Assembly (NCBI GenBank): GCA_018266455.1
Contig: JAFEAJ010000006.1
Coordinates: forward strand, 40,050 to 104,049
Reading direction: 5' to 3'
Length of the DNA: 64,000 nucleotides
Source of the DNA: Bacteroidota bacterium
GTDB lineage: Bacteria; Bacteroidota; Bacteroidia; Chitinophagales; Chitinophagaceae
Numbering within the stretch: position 1 is the stretch's first letter; each line of letters begins with the position of its first letter. The notes under the pieces were generated by a model. It worked only from the letters and a program-made list of their open reading frames with translations, was not told the origin of the DNA and searched no databases. Shown here piece by piece: positions 43,330 to 51,563 of this stretch. Both the position numbers and the translations under genes were made by a program.

Positions 43330-44433
43330 TCAATCTTCAAATTTCCCGATATGCTTTTGGATCAGCGCCAAATTTTTCTGCAGGGTTTGTTTCAATTGCC
43401 TTTTTACCAATTGCCCCATTGATTTGCTCTTCATAAAAATAGGGGCATGAAAATATTGGCTCAGTTCAGCTTTTAATTGGCCAAGTTTTTCCTGGCTGCT
43501 GATTTTATCTTTGGCCATAATATTCAGCAATTCCATCAACCGGAACCTTGCCGATGCCACACGAAAAGCCATCATCGTTCTTTCTTCTGTTTGGTATTGC
43601 TCGATGGAATCTTTGTTGAGGTATTCCATGCACAATTCAACGAAAGCCAAGTTCTCTTTAAAGAATTGTGGGAGGTATAAGTTTTTCCTTCCCTCATAGC
43701 TCTGCTGATCAAAATCAATAGCGCGGATGCGGTATTGGAAATCTTCAATATCAGGGGTAATGTCCACTACGAAATTATACGAGCGCATGTCGCCAAGCAG
43801 CCGGACAAAACAGCGTTCATTGAATTTCACGAATTCTTTGGCCAATCTAATTTTGTTGATATTGTCATTGAGGTAATGCTGAATGAACACATCGCCGGGG
43901 ATCCCGGGGATATGTTCTTCTACCAAAGTGTTGTTGTGCGTGAGGTAGGTGATGCGGTTAGGCGAGAGCAGATGTTCAAGCTCCAGCCCATAAATGCGGG
44001 AGGCATCTGCCAGCTTAATATAGTAATGATCGTAATTGTCATTGTATTTGTTCACAATGCGTATGCGGAAAGGGTTGGAATTGGCAAAGCTGCAGTAATC
44101 GATCCTGGCCACATCGAGGTGCTTGGTGAAAGTAAGGTCCCCTTCGGTTTTTAGAATGGCATAAATTTTTATAAGCCCTTCACGAATAAAATCCCAGTGC
44201 CGCATATCGTATACCACTGTTTCCCATAAGGTGGCTTTGCCATTCTTGTCGAGCAGCGGAACAGAAGACATGAAATGGATAAGGTCTCTGTAAGCCACAG
44301 GCAGCTTCACTTCGTGGCCATGTTTTTTCAGATAGGAGCGAAGGTGGTCCTGCACCGGAAAAATCGGTTTCTTCCTGGATGGCTTATTTGCCTCATCCGG
44401 TTGTAATGCCTTTTGCTCTTCAATAAAACTCAT
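43330..44433 (-). CDS. Uncharacterised protein with kinase-like motifs
   Basis: A 367-residue soluble protein with no signal peptide. I do not recognise a named family. The middle carries a set of residues in the order of an atypical kinase: Lys140 in YYIK followed by Glu151/Glu153 (LELEHL), a hinge-like TLVEEHIPGIPG, then Asp215 to Asn220 as D-x4-N in LGDMRSYNFVV, and Asp240 in RAIDFD. In kinases the same order gives the ATP-binding Lys, the helix C Glu, the catalytic loop and the metal-binding Asp. The N-terminal third and C-terminal helices are unmatched. Role unknown. Confidence 0.6.
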   Translation of the reverse strand: MSFIEEQKALQPDEANKPSRKKPIFPVQDHLRSYLKKHGHEVKLPVAYRDLIHFMSSVPLLDKNGKATLWETVVYDMRHWDFIREGLIKIYAILKTEGDLTFTKHLDVARIDYCSFANSNPFRIRIVNKYNDNYDHYYIKLADASRIYGLELEHLLSPNRITYLTHNNTLVEEHIPGIPGDVFIQHYLNDNINKIRLAKEFVKFNERCFVRLLGDMRSYNFVVDITPDIEDFQYRIRAIDFDQQSYEGRKNLYLPQFFKENLAFVELCMEYLNKDSIEQYQTEERTMMAFRVASARFRLMELLNIMAKDKISSQEKLGQLKAELSQYFHAPIFMKSKSMGQLVKRQLKQTLQKNLALIQKHIGKFED

Positions 44434-44474
44434 GAAATGAAATTACAATTAATTGCGGATGGGGATACAATTCT

Positions 44475-45050
44475 TTATTGCGATTTCAAATACCCGATCA
44501 TAGAGCCGCTGTTGTAATTCGCCATGCCTTCGATTTTCTTTACCAGTTTTCCATTGCGGTCAATGATAACAGTTGTTGGCACTGTCCTGCTCATGATGGA
44601 GGCTGGTATTTCTCCCCGGGGTATGTAAACAGGCAAGTCAAAATTGTGGTCTTTTAAAAATGCAGAAGATTTGCCCAGGTTCCGGTCAACATCTGCCATA
44701 ATAAAAACAATATTGGTATCGGATTGCAGCTTTTTGTGCAGGGAATTGATGGTGGGCATTTCTGCAATGCATGGCGGGCACCATGTGGCCCAGAAATTTA
44801 TAAAAACAGTTTTCCCTATTAATCGATCAGTAGAAATGGTTTCGCCGGACGAATTAAAAAAAACAAGGGCGGGGGCAATGCGGGCCGGGCTTTCGTCTTT
44901 TTTGATATTCACGTTAAAAAGCCCGGTATAAAGCAATTTGTTCAACAGCCATCCCCTGGCAGGGGGGCTGAACAGCAGCAACAATAAAATCCCGGAGAAG
45001 AGGATGTTGAGGCCATGTTTTTTTATGATCGACATCATGCTCATCGCCAC
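44475..45050 (-). CDS. TlpA/ResA-like membrane-anchored thioredoxin
   Basis: Membrane-bound periplasmic thiol-disulfide oxidoreductase of 191 residues. One membrane helix near residues 13-33 anchors it. The redox motif WCPPC has Cys91 and Cys94, in the family context FINFWATWCPPCIAEMPTIN; the cis-Pro loop is at VPTTVIID. TlpA-like proteins usually reduce cytochrome or copper-site cysteines. It is 41 bp upstream, on the same strand, of the kinase-like gene; no maturation genes are nearby. Length is normal. Confidence 0.9.
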   Translation of the reverse strand: MAMSMMSIIKKHGLNILFSGILLLLLFSPPARGWLLNKLLYTGLFNVNIKKDESPARIAPALVFFNSSGETISTDRLIGKTVFINFWATWCPPCIAEMPTINSLHKKLQSDTNIVFIMADVDRNLGKSSAFLKDHNFDLPVYIPRGEIPASIMSRTVPTTVIIDRNGKLVKKIEGMANYNSGSMIGYLKSQ

Positions 45051-45249
45051 AATTTAAACAGGCAGGCCCAAATGGCGAAGTTAAATTTATCAATGGCTTT
45101 CAGCACAGGCCCCGTAGCAGGAACAGCACAAATAATTGCCGGTTGCCCTATTTTCAGCGAACATTCGTATTTTTAAGATAAGTATTTGCTGATGCAATAT
45201 GTTTAAGGCCTCATGGCCTTGCAAATGCCCAATAACCATCAACTGTTTT

Positions 45250-45543
45250 ATGGCTCTTGCCAACATCAAGCTAAAGTATTGTATCGAGCCATTGACCTGG
45301 GCGGTGGCCTTAATGATGTTGTTCTTTATGGACACATCAAAAGAAGGCGTTTCCTTTTGTGTTTTCAGGATGATGGGTTTTAAGTCCTGTATGGGCTGTG
45401 GCATCGGGCATGCTATCCATGATGTGCTGCATTTCCATTTTCGCGAGTCGCTGAATGAGCATATATTAGGGATCCCTGCTACTTTGATTATTTTGTACAA
45501 TATCACTAAATCTTTTTTTCAACCCAAATTTAAAACGACCTGA
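45250..45543 (+). CDS. DUF2752 membrane protein
   Basis: A small membrane protein of 97 residues. The signature is SCMGCGIGHAIHDVLH (Cys-x-x-Cys-Gly then Gly-His-Ala), the DUF2752 core, followed by a hydrophobic segment IPATLIILYNI. Hydrophobic segments flank it. The two Cys may bind a metal or haem, but function is unknown. I start at ATG 45250; an upstream start at 45199 is possible. Only 1 bp separates it from the TM2 gene, so the two are likely translated together. Confidence 0.85.
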   Translation: MALANIKLKYCIEPLTWAVALMMLFFMDTSKEGVSFCVFRMMGFKSCMGCGIGHAIHDVLHFHFRESLNEHILGIPATLIILYNITKSFFQPKFKTT

Positions 45544-45544
45544 C

Positions 45545-45904
45545 ATGGACCAACAACAAATGTTTATGATGCTGCCCGGCCTGCAGCCAGGTGAGCTGGT
45601 GATGATCCAAAACCTTTTAAAGGATATGACTGAAAGCCAGCAGCAGCATTTTTTTACCCTGTACCAGGGAAAGCGAAAAGACAAACAAACCATGCTGATA
45701 TTAACATTGCTTGGCTTTTTGGGCATTGCGGGAATTCAGCGTTTTATCATCGGCGAAACCGGGATGGGCATATTGTATTTGCTAACAGGGGGCTTATGCT
45801 GTATTGGCACCATAATCGATTTGGTGAACCTTGATGATATGGTGTCTAAATTTAATCAACGGCAGGCCATGGAAGCTGCCAATATGGTGAAGATAATGGG
45901 ATAG
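45545..45904 (+). CDS. TM2-domain membrane protein
   Basis: A 119-residue protein with a soluble helical N-terminus (about residues 1-48) and a TM2 domain. The two hydrophobic helices are at about residues 50-65 (ILTLLGFLGIAGIQRF) and 75-95, with the family motif GIQRFIIGETGMGILYLLTGGLCCIGTIIDL holding the G-x-x-x-F and DL pattern. TM2 proteins are widespread and of unknown role. Co-directional and nearly overlapping with DUF2752. Confidence 0.93.
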   Translation: MDQQQMFMMLPGLQPGELVMIQNLLKDMTESQQQHFFTLYQGKRKDKQTMLILTLLGFLGIAGIQRFIIGETGMGILYLLTGGLCCIGTIIDLVNLDDMVSKFNQRQAMEAANMVKIMG

Positions 45905-46063
45905 CCAGTGCAGGTAACCCGGAACCTGTCTTCTTTGCAATGCAGATGCCCTGGTTTAAGTTTTTTTATTTAAAAACCGGGGGCCTATAAGTTGTATTTT
46001 ATTAGCAGAGAAAAAAGATGCTGCAAATTTGAAAACGCATTGAGCAAGTGACAATGGTGTAAA

Positions 46064-46402
46064 ATGATAACAGAAAAAACATTTGCAAACCTGGCGCTTT
46101 CCTTTCCAGGCACCGAACAATGCCCACACTTCGAGCGTATAGGTTTTAAGGTGACCAAAAAAAAGATGTACGCAACCTATCTTGCCAAAAACAATAGTGC
46201 CAATATTTTTTTAACACCAGCAGAGCAAGCGGTTTTTTGTAAAATAGATAAAAATATTTATCCCGTGCCTAATAAATGGGGAGTTAAAGGAGCAACTACT
46301 TTTGATCTCAACGTTGTTCCCATAGAAATAGTAAGAGAGGCGCTATGGTCAGCTTATAACCTGGTATTAGGCCCCGGAAAGAAATTGAACCGAATTCAAT
46401 AA
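46064..46402 (+). CDS. MmcQ/YjbR-family protein
   Basis: A 112-residue cytosolic protein of the MmcQ/YjbR family (CyaY-like fold, DNA-binding suggested). The start LSFPGTEQCPHFERIGFKV and the C-terminal PNKWGVKGATTFDLNVVPIEIVREAL are typical. Such proteins are found singly across bacteria; the role is not established. It is followed after 85 bp by a DUF1801 gene in the same direction. Confidence 0.9.
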   Translation: MITEKTFANLALSFPGTEQCPHFERIGFKVTKKKMYATYLAKNNSANIFLTPAEQAVFCKIDKNIYPVPNKWGVKGATTFDLNVVPIEIVREALWSAYNLVLGPGKKLNRIQ

Positions 46403-46487
46403 TAGAGAAAAGTACCTGATGGCTGGAGTGAAAAGGTTAAAATGAAAATTGAACCAAACAAGGTGCGTTAGCATTAAAGCAATTTTA

Positions 46488-46907
46488 ATGACAAAAGCAC
46501 ATACAAAAGCGGCACCTGTTGATAAAGATGTTGAAACATATCACAGGTCGTTGTCACTGGCAGAAAAAGCAATTTGCGAATTGCTGGCTGAAAAAATCAG
46601 CATCATCCTGCCAGGTGCAGAAAAAAAAGTGTGGCATGGGCATCCCGTTTGGTTTTTAGAAGGAAACCCAATTGTAGGTTACGACAAACAAAAGGATTGT
46701 ATCCGCATCTTGTTCTGGAGCGGCCAGTCCTTTGAAGAGCCAGGACTGCATCCGGAAGGGAAATTCAAGGCTGCAGAGGCACGATATGCTGATGTAAAAG
46801 AAATCAATACAAAAGATTTAGAGCGCTGGCTGCAAAAGTCGAAGACCATTCAATGGGATTACAAGAACATCATTAAGAGAAAAGGCATGTTGGAAAGACT
46901 CGATTAA
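46488..46907 (+). CDS. DUF1801-like small protein (YdhG family)
   Basis: A 139-residue cytosolic protein. The N-terminal half with ILPGAEKKVWHGHPVWFLEGNPIVGYDKQ has the fold-typical Trp/His pattern of DUF1801 proteins, and the C-terminal part with KEINTKDLERWLQKSKTIQWDY continues it. Function unknown; iron-related roles have been suggested for a few relatives. Translation probably starts at ATG 46488, since 13 upstream codons start with a TTG and lack support. Confidence 0.82.
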   Translation: MTKAHTKAAPVDKDVETYHRSLSLAEKAICELLAEKISIILPGAEKKVWHGHPVWFLEGNPIVGYDKQKDCIRILFWSGQSFEEPGLHPEGKFKAAEARYADVKEINTKDLERWLQKSKTIQWDYKNIIKRKGMLERLD

Positions 46908-46938
46908 AAAAATCGCCTTAATAACAAACCTACACAAT

Positions 46939-47493
46939 ATGGACCGCCGTTTATTCCTGCAGTTTCCCCTGGCAGCACCTGCACTGGTTGCAGGTGCACA
47001 AAAAATAAAAAATCAAAAACCTGGGAAGGGGTTTGCCGTCAGGTCGGGGAAAGACCATTATGATGAAGAGCTGCTGCTCATGGGGGGCAGGTTCGATTGC
47101 AAAATATCTTCAAAGGATACCAATGGCGCACTATGCATATATGACACTTACCGCCAGGAAAAAGGCGGGCCTGCATTGCACCTTCATCACCACCAGGACG
47201 AATGGTTTTATGTGATCAAAGGAGAATTTTTGATGAAAGTAGGAAATGATGAATTTACCCTGGGCCCTGGCGATTCAGCATTTGGCCCGAGGAAAATACC
47301 ACATGCTTTTGCTAAGATAAGTGAAGGCGATGCGCAGATGCTGGTGCTTTTCCAACCTGCAGGCAGCATGGAAGATTTTTTTAAACAAATGAGCAGGCTG
47401 GGGAAAGGTGTTCCTAAAGACCAGCAGGAAAAACTAAAAGCGCTCTGGCGATCTCATGGGATGGAAATTGTTGGGCCGCCTTTAAAATTTTAG
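46939..47493 (+). CDS. Cupin-domain protein with possible export signal
   Basis: A 184-residue protein with a short N-terminal hydrophobic stretch (MDRRLFLQFPLAAPALVAGA) that has an Arg-Arg pair and looks like a weak Tat-type signal or membrane anchor. The cupin core is at about residues 70-140, with the metal site HLHHHQDEWFYVIKGEF (His, His, Glu) and the later His in KIPHAF. Members bind metal and often act on sugars or quinones; substrate not known. Same direction as the two small genes upstream. Confidence 0.88.
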   Translation: MDRRLFLQFPLAAPALVAGAQKIKNQKPGKGFAVRSGKDHYDEELLLMGGRFDCKISSKDTNGALCIYDTYRQEKGGPALHLHHHQDEWFYVIKGEFLMKVGNDEFTLGPGDSAFGPRKIPHAFAKISEGDAQMLVLFQPAGSMEDFFKQMSRLGKGVPKDQQEKLKALWRSHGMEIVGPPLKF

Positions 47494-47909
47494 AAGTTGT
47501 TAATCTTAAAATTTTTGCTGTTGCCTGACCTTGCTTTGTGAGAATGTATTAACTATGCCAATAGCAGGTTATTGCAGGAATAGTTTGAAGAAGATTGTAT
47601 GCCCATAATTGTGATTTTCCCCTATGCCCTCGGCGGTTAGCACCTGGGTGCCGCTTATCTGGAGCTGTAAATTTTGCAAACACAGATAAGATTATGTGGG
47701 TAGTACAACAGAAGGCCTAAATCATTCTTTATTTCTTTTTTTCGTGGTATTTTTTTGTTGTACAAATATATTTTTGAAATAGGTCATTGCTATTTGAACA
47801 ACATCCTGGTTGCCAGAAAAGTTCACAGCAAAAAATAAAGTTGCTTAGGCGGAATTCCGGGAGAAATTCACGCTATATTTATTTTGCCGGTAAAATAAAT
47901 TTTTCTTCT
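47494..47909. other. 416-bp mostly gene-free region
   Basis: No gene seen except an upstream in-frame extension of the next gene that is rejected. A TATTTTTG element at 47769-47776 is a possible -7 site, with only a poorly spaced TTTG upstream. Confidence 0.4.
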
Positions 47910-48902
47910 ATGATCCCCGGAACAAAACTTAATGCAGTAAAATATGCATTGAAGGAAGCCTTTGGGACTGATGAATTCAGCGGGATAAAGCAGGTAACCA
48001 TCGGCCTTTCATCGGCGCTTATTTTTCGAATCACTGTAAAAGAGCGGCCATACCTGTTGCGCGTTATTATGCGCGATGATGCGATGGCCGACCCCTCTCA
48101 TTACTTTGACAACATGAAACTTGCTGCGAATGCCGGGATTGCTCCAAGGATTTTATACCTGTCAACTGCTGACAGGATTTCCATCACCGATTTCATTAAT
48201 GCAGCGCCATTTCCTTTGGGCAGGGCAAAAACGATGTTGCCGGCACTGCTGAAAAGATTGCATTCATTGCCCAGGTTCCCCTTTCGGCTAAATTATATTG
48301 ACACGATGGATGTTTACGCACAAAAAATTCGGGCAGAGAAAATTCTTCCCCGGGCAATAAGCGATGAGCTGTTCGATGTTTATTCACGCGCTAAAAATGC
48401 TTATCCGATCAGTAGTGAAGATATGGTTTCATGCCACAATGACCTTAAGCCGGAAAACATCATTTTTGACGGGGAAAGGCCATGGCTGGTTGATTGGGAA
48501 GCGGCTTTTTTGAATGACCGGTATCTTGACCTTGCAGTGGTGGCCAACTTTGTTATCAGGAAAGGCGAGGATGAGGCCGATTTCCTCAAAAATTATTTTG
48601 GCAGCGAGGCCGGAGGATATCATTGTGCACGCCTTTTCCTTATGCGGCAATTGCTGCACATGGCGTATGTGTCAATGTTCATATCCATCACTCACAAACC
48701 AGGCGCCCCATTTGAATGGAATGAAAACCAACCTGGCTTTAGGGAATTTCATGACCAGATGTGGAACGGGGCAATCAATCTGGCAGAGCGGGAAGCGAAA
48801 ATGCAATATGCGCTTGTTCATATCCGACAGCTTTTGGACAATGCCGGGAGCAGCCGGGTGGACGATGCAGTCAAAGTGGTTTCGGCTTATAACAGGAAAT
48901 AA
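47910..48902 (+). CDS. Aminoglycoside-phosphotransferase-fold (APH) kinase
   Basis: A 330-residue kinase of the APH/choline kinase superfamily. The Brenner motif SCHNDLKPENIIFDGERPW and the metal loop LVDWEAAFLNDRYLDLAV are complete; the N-terminal VTIGLSSALIFRITVKERPYLLRVIM carries the ATP-binding Lys region. Substrate is unknown; most such genes act on small metabolites rather than antibiotics. The start at 47910 gives MIPGTKLNAV; the upstream 41 codons are AT-rich and unlike protein. It is convergent with the APC permease. Confidence 0.9.
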   Translation: MIPGTKLNAVKYALKEAFGTDEFSGIKQVTIGLSSALIFRITVKERPYLLRVIMRDDAMADPSHYFDNMKLAANAGIAPRILYLSTADRISITDFINAAPFPLGRAKTMLPALLKRLHSLPRFPFRLNYIDTMDVYAQKIRAEKILPRAISDELFDVYSRAKNAYPISSEDMVSCHNDLKPENIIFDGERPWLVDWEAAFLNDRYLDLAVVANFVIRKGEDEADFLKNYFGSEAGGYHCARLFLMRQLLHMAYVSMFISITHKPGAPFEWNENQPGFREFHDQMWNGAINLAEREAKMQYALVHIRQLLDNAGSSRVDDAVKVVSAYNRK

Positions 48903-48958
48903 GGCTCAGCCTATTTTTCGACTAAGCGTTAACGTTAGCCATGCATGCACAGAAAATA

Positions 48959-50284
48959 TTATCGGTTCCTCCACCACTTCACTGCCTGCCATGCCAGCTC
49001 AGCGCTGAGCAATGCGCCGATGGCGAAAGCTGCTGGCAAAAACTTTTTTTCTTCAGATATTAATGCCCCGGATAGTGCAATCGAATAAACGGACACCGGC
49101 AGCATATACACCACAACAAGTGCCCATGTTGGCAAGGGTACCCGGAAGGGCCTTTTTTCTGCAGGAGCTTTTATGCGCAGCACGATCAGCGTCGCAAATT
49201 CCAGGAACAGTGCAGTGCCGTACAGCGTTACATCAATGATAATAAGCTCTTCAAATGACCAGAGTATCATGAAGCTGATTACCATTGCGCAAACTATAAT
49301 TGAGATGTGCGGCGTGTTGTATTTCGGGTGCAATGACTTTAATTTTTTTGGCAGGAAACCATCCTGGGCCATCACTTCGGGCACGCGTGATATGGACAGC
49401 AGCACTGATGAAAAAAGCCCAAGTGCGCCGGCCATTCCCCCAATCGCAATAAGGCTGCCCAGCCATTTGCCACCCGCCATCACTCCTAATGCAGGATATC
49501 CTTCATCATTGAGCATTTTTGCACCGATATGAAAACGCAAAGTAGCATACACGGTCATTACGTAAATGCACATCACTGCTGCAAAGGCAATCAGTGTCGA
49601 TTTTAGGTAACTGCGCACCGGTTTGTCCACTTCTTCAGCATAAGTGGTGGCATTGTCCCACCCAAAAAAATTCCACATCACCGTGTATAGTGCCAGCCCC
49701 AGCGATGAAAATGGAATGCCTTTTAATGAAGGAGAAGGCAACATAAACTGCCCATGGCCATGAAACGCAAGAATGAACAAGATGATAAAAGGCGTGATCA
49801 CAAAAAAGCTCAGCAGCAGGGTGGCCTTTCCCACCGGAGAAATACCGAGTATATTCAGTATTGCGCCAGACCATACAATGGCCAGGCAGACTGGTATTTT
49901 AAATGCGCCAAGCTGGGGGAAGAAAAAAGAAAGATATTCTACAAACAGCACAGGGTAAATGGCGAGGTCAACGAATGTATAGAGCCAGGTCCACCAGCCC
50001 TCATAAAAACCAAAGCGTTTTCCCAATGCCCTTTTCACCCATTGGTAGTAGCCGCCTGTTAGTGGCATCATGCTGTTCAGTTCCAGGACCGTGAGTATGG
50101 CCGGGATATCCCACAGTATCGGCGTAATGATGAGCAATAACAGTATTCCGCGTTCGCCCGCATAACCGAGCAACGGTTCAAGCCCGAACGGGCCGCCGGA
50201 TACGGTGAAGAAAATAACTGCAGCCAATGCCAGCACATGCAGTTTTTTATTTTTTTTTATTGTGTTCCTTATCATTAAAAGCAC
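48959..50284 (-). CDS. APC-superfamily amino acid permease
   Basis: Inner-membrane amino acid/polyamine transporter of 441 residues with about 12 hydrophobic segments. The first segment is FFTVSGGPFGLEPLLGYAG, carrying a broken-helix Gly-rich motif similar to PotE/YfnA-like transporters. LNSMMPLTGGYYQWVKRALGKRFGFYEGWWTW and YTVMWNFFGWDNATTYAEEVDKP are typical of the AAT/APA-type subfamily. Substrate not readable. Distinct from the permease at 19803-21116 by sequence. Confidence 0.93.
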   Translation of the reverse strand: MLLMIRNTIKKNKKLHVLALAAVIFFTVSGGPFGLEPLLGYAGERGILLLLIITPILWDIPAILTVLELNSMMPLTGGYYQWVKRALGKRFGFYEGWWTWLYTFVDLAIYPVLFVEYLSFFFPQLGAFKIPVCLAIVWSGAILNILGISPVGKATLLLSFFVITPFIILFILAFHGHGQFMLPSPSLKGIPFSSLGLALYTVMWNFFGWDNATTYAEEVDKPVRSYLKSTLIAFAAVMCIYVMTVYATLRFHIGAKMLNDEGYPALGVMAGGKWLGSLIAIGGMAGALGLFSSVLLSISRVPEVMAQDGFLPKKLKSLHPKYNTPHISIIVCAMVISFMILWSFEELIIIDVTLYGTALFLEFATLIVLRIKAPAEKRPFRVPLPTWALVVVYMLPVSVYSIALSGALISEEKKFLPAAFAIGALLSAELAWQAVKWWRNR

Positions 50285-50471
50285 TGTTGCAGGTACCTAC
50301 AAAAAAAAATAATAAATCTGAATAAACCGCAAGGATGGTTGTATTTTTCAGGAGAAAGAGGCGAGGGGCTGAAAGCTGCATATACAAACCCGGTTAAAAC
50401 AATGTTGACATGCTCCTTCATGCCCTGCATAGAATATTGATTTTTTTAGTTGATAACTTTGTCATAACAGT

Positions 50472-51086
50472 ATGGAACAATCAAAACAGCATTGGGAGAA
50501 AATATACAGCACCAAGCAGCCAAATGAAGTAAGCTGGGCACAGGAAGTGCCGCAGATTTCTCTGGATCTTATTCATGCTGTTCATCCTGGTAAGAAAGCA
50601 AAGATTATTGATGTTGGCGGAGGCGACAGCAAACTGGCTGATTTTTTAATTGACGAAGGTTTTGAAGACATTACTGTGCTTGACATTAGCGAAGCCGCAT
50701 TGCAAAGAGCTAAAAAAAGGATTGGAGATAGATCTGCACATATTACCTGGGTAGTTAGCGACATTGTTGATTTTGAGCCTGCAACTGCTTACGATATTTG
50801 GCACGACCGCGCAGCATTTCATTTTTTGACAACAGCGGCTCGAATCCAAAAATACCTCTCCATTGCCCGGAAAGCGGTTAAGAAAGAGGGTGTGGCCATT
50901 ATAGGCACATTCAGCGAGAACGGCCCAAAAAAATGTAGCGGGTTGGAAATAAAACAATACAATGAAGAAGCATTATTGAAAGCCATGCAAGATGGCTTTG
51001 AAAGGATAAATTGCACGACGGAGGATCACCGCACCCCATTCAATACCATACAAAATTTTTTGTTCTGCAGTTTTAGAAGGTTGTGA
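50472..51086 (+). CDS. Class I SAM-dependent methyltransferase
   Basis: A 204-residue methyltransferase. The glycine-rich loop IIDVGGGDSKLADFL lies near residues 40-54 and the acidic residue after strand 2 is in VLDIS. Post-loop DIWHDRAAFHFLTTAARIQKYL is like small TPMT/UbiE-type methyltransferases acting on small molecules. N-terminal EVSWAQEVPQIS is a frequent lead-in. Substrate unknown. No neighbours of clear function. Confidence 0.9.
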   Translation: MEQSKQHWEKIYSTKQPNEVSWAQEVPQISLDLIHAVHPGKKAKIIDVGGGDSKLADFLIDEGFEDITVLDISEAALQRAKKRIGDRSAHITWVVSDIVDFEPATAYDIWHDRAAFHFLTTAARIQKYLSIARKAVKKEGVAIIGTFSENGPKKCSGLEIKQYNEEALLKAMQDGFERINCTTEDHRTPFNTIQNFLFCSFRRL

Positions 51087-51154
51087 GCTGGTTTTACGAT
51101 ATGCCTCAGCGTTATGAGCCTATCTTCCCTGAAAGAATATCTTGAAGCAAAGCT

Positions 51155-51418
51155 TTAGTCGGGCTTGATGGGAAGGCACTCATGGATCAGGCTGCCTATT
51201 TTTTCTACCAGGCTGTTTTTGCGCGTATCGCTTTCCCATGATTCTCCGGTATAAGTGATGATCCCGAAGTACACATCATTCAGCGTGACCTGGAATGTGC
51301 GTGGGCTGGAGCTGAATTTTTTTAAAGGGCTTATCTCGCAAACGTATTGCTTGCCGTTAAATTCAAAGGGTATTGAAAATGGGGTAAGTTCCACAACTAT
51401 CTCAAACGCAAAACGCAT
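51155..51418 (-). CDS. Small protein of unknown function
   Basis: An 87-residue cytosolic protein, beta-rich (FEIVVELTPFSIPFEF, YVCEISPLKKF, FQVTLNDVYFGIITY) ending in a helix (LVEKIGSLIHECLP). It has a reasonable coding look, but I do not recognise it. It lies alone, convergent with the methyltransferase. Confidence 0.6.
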   Translation of the reverse strand: MRFAFEIVVELTPFSIPFEFNGKQYVCEISPLKKFSSSPRTFQVTLNDVYFGIITYTGESWESDTRKNSLVEKIGSLIHECLPIKPD

Positions 51419-51563
51419 ACCATTATGATATTTCTTGGCATCCGATTTTTTGTAATAGTATAATTACATTGCGTTTCCTAGTAAGTTCACGATAATGGGG
51501 GGGCAATACATCCTCAGCCCAATAATAATGAGTTGCAATAAAGTCTTCTAAATACCATCTGAT

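Noticed and set aside
47910..48902. Antibiotic-resistance gene
   Set aside because: The APH fold is shared by many metabolite kinases and nothing here points to an aminoglycoside substrate.
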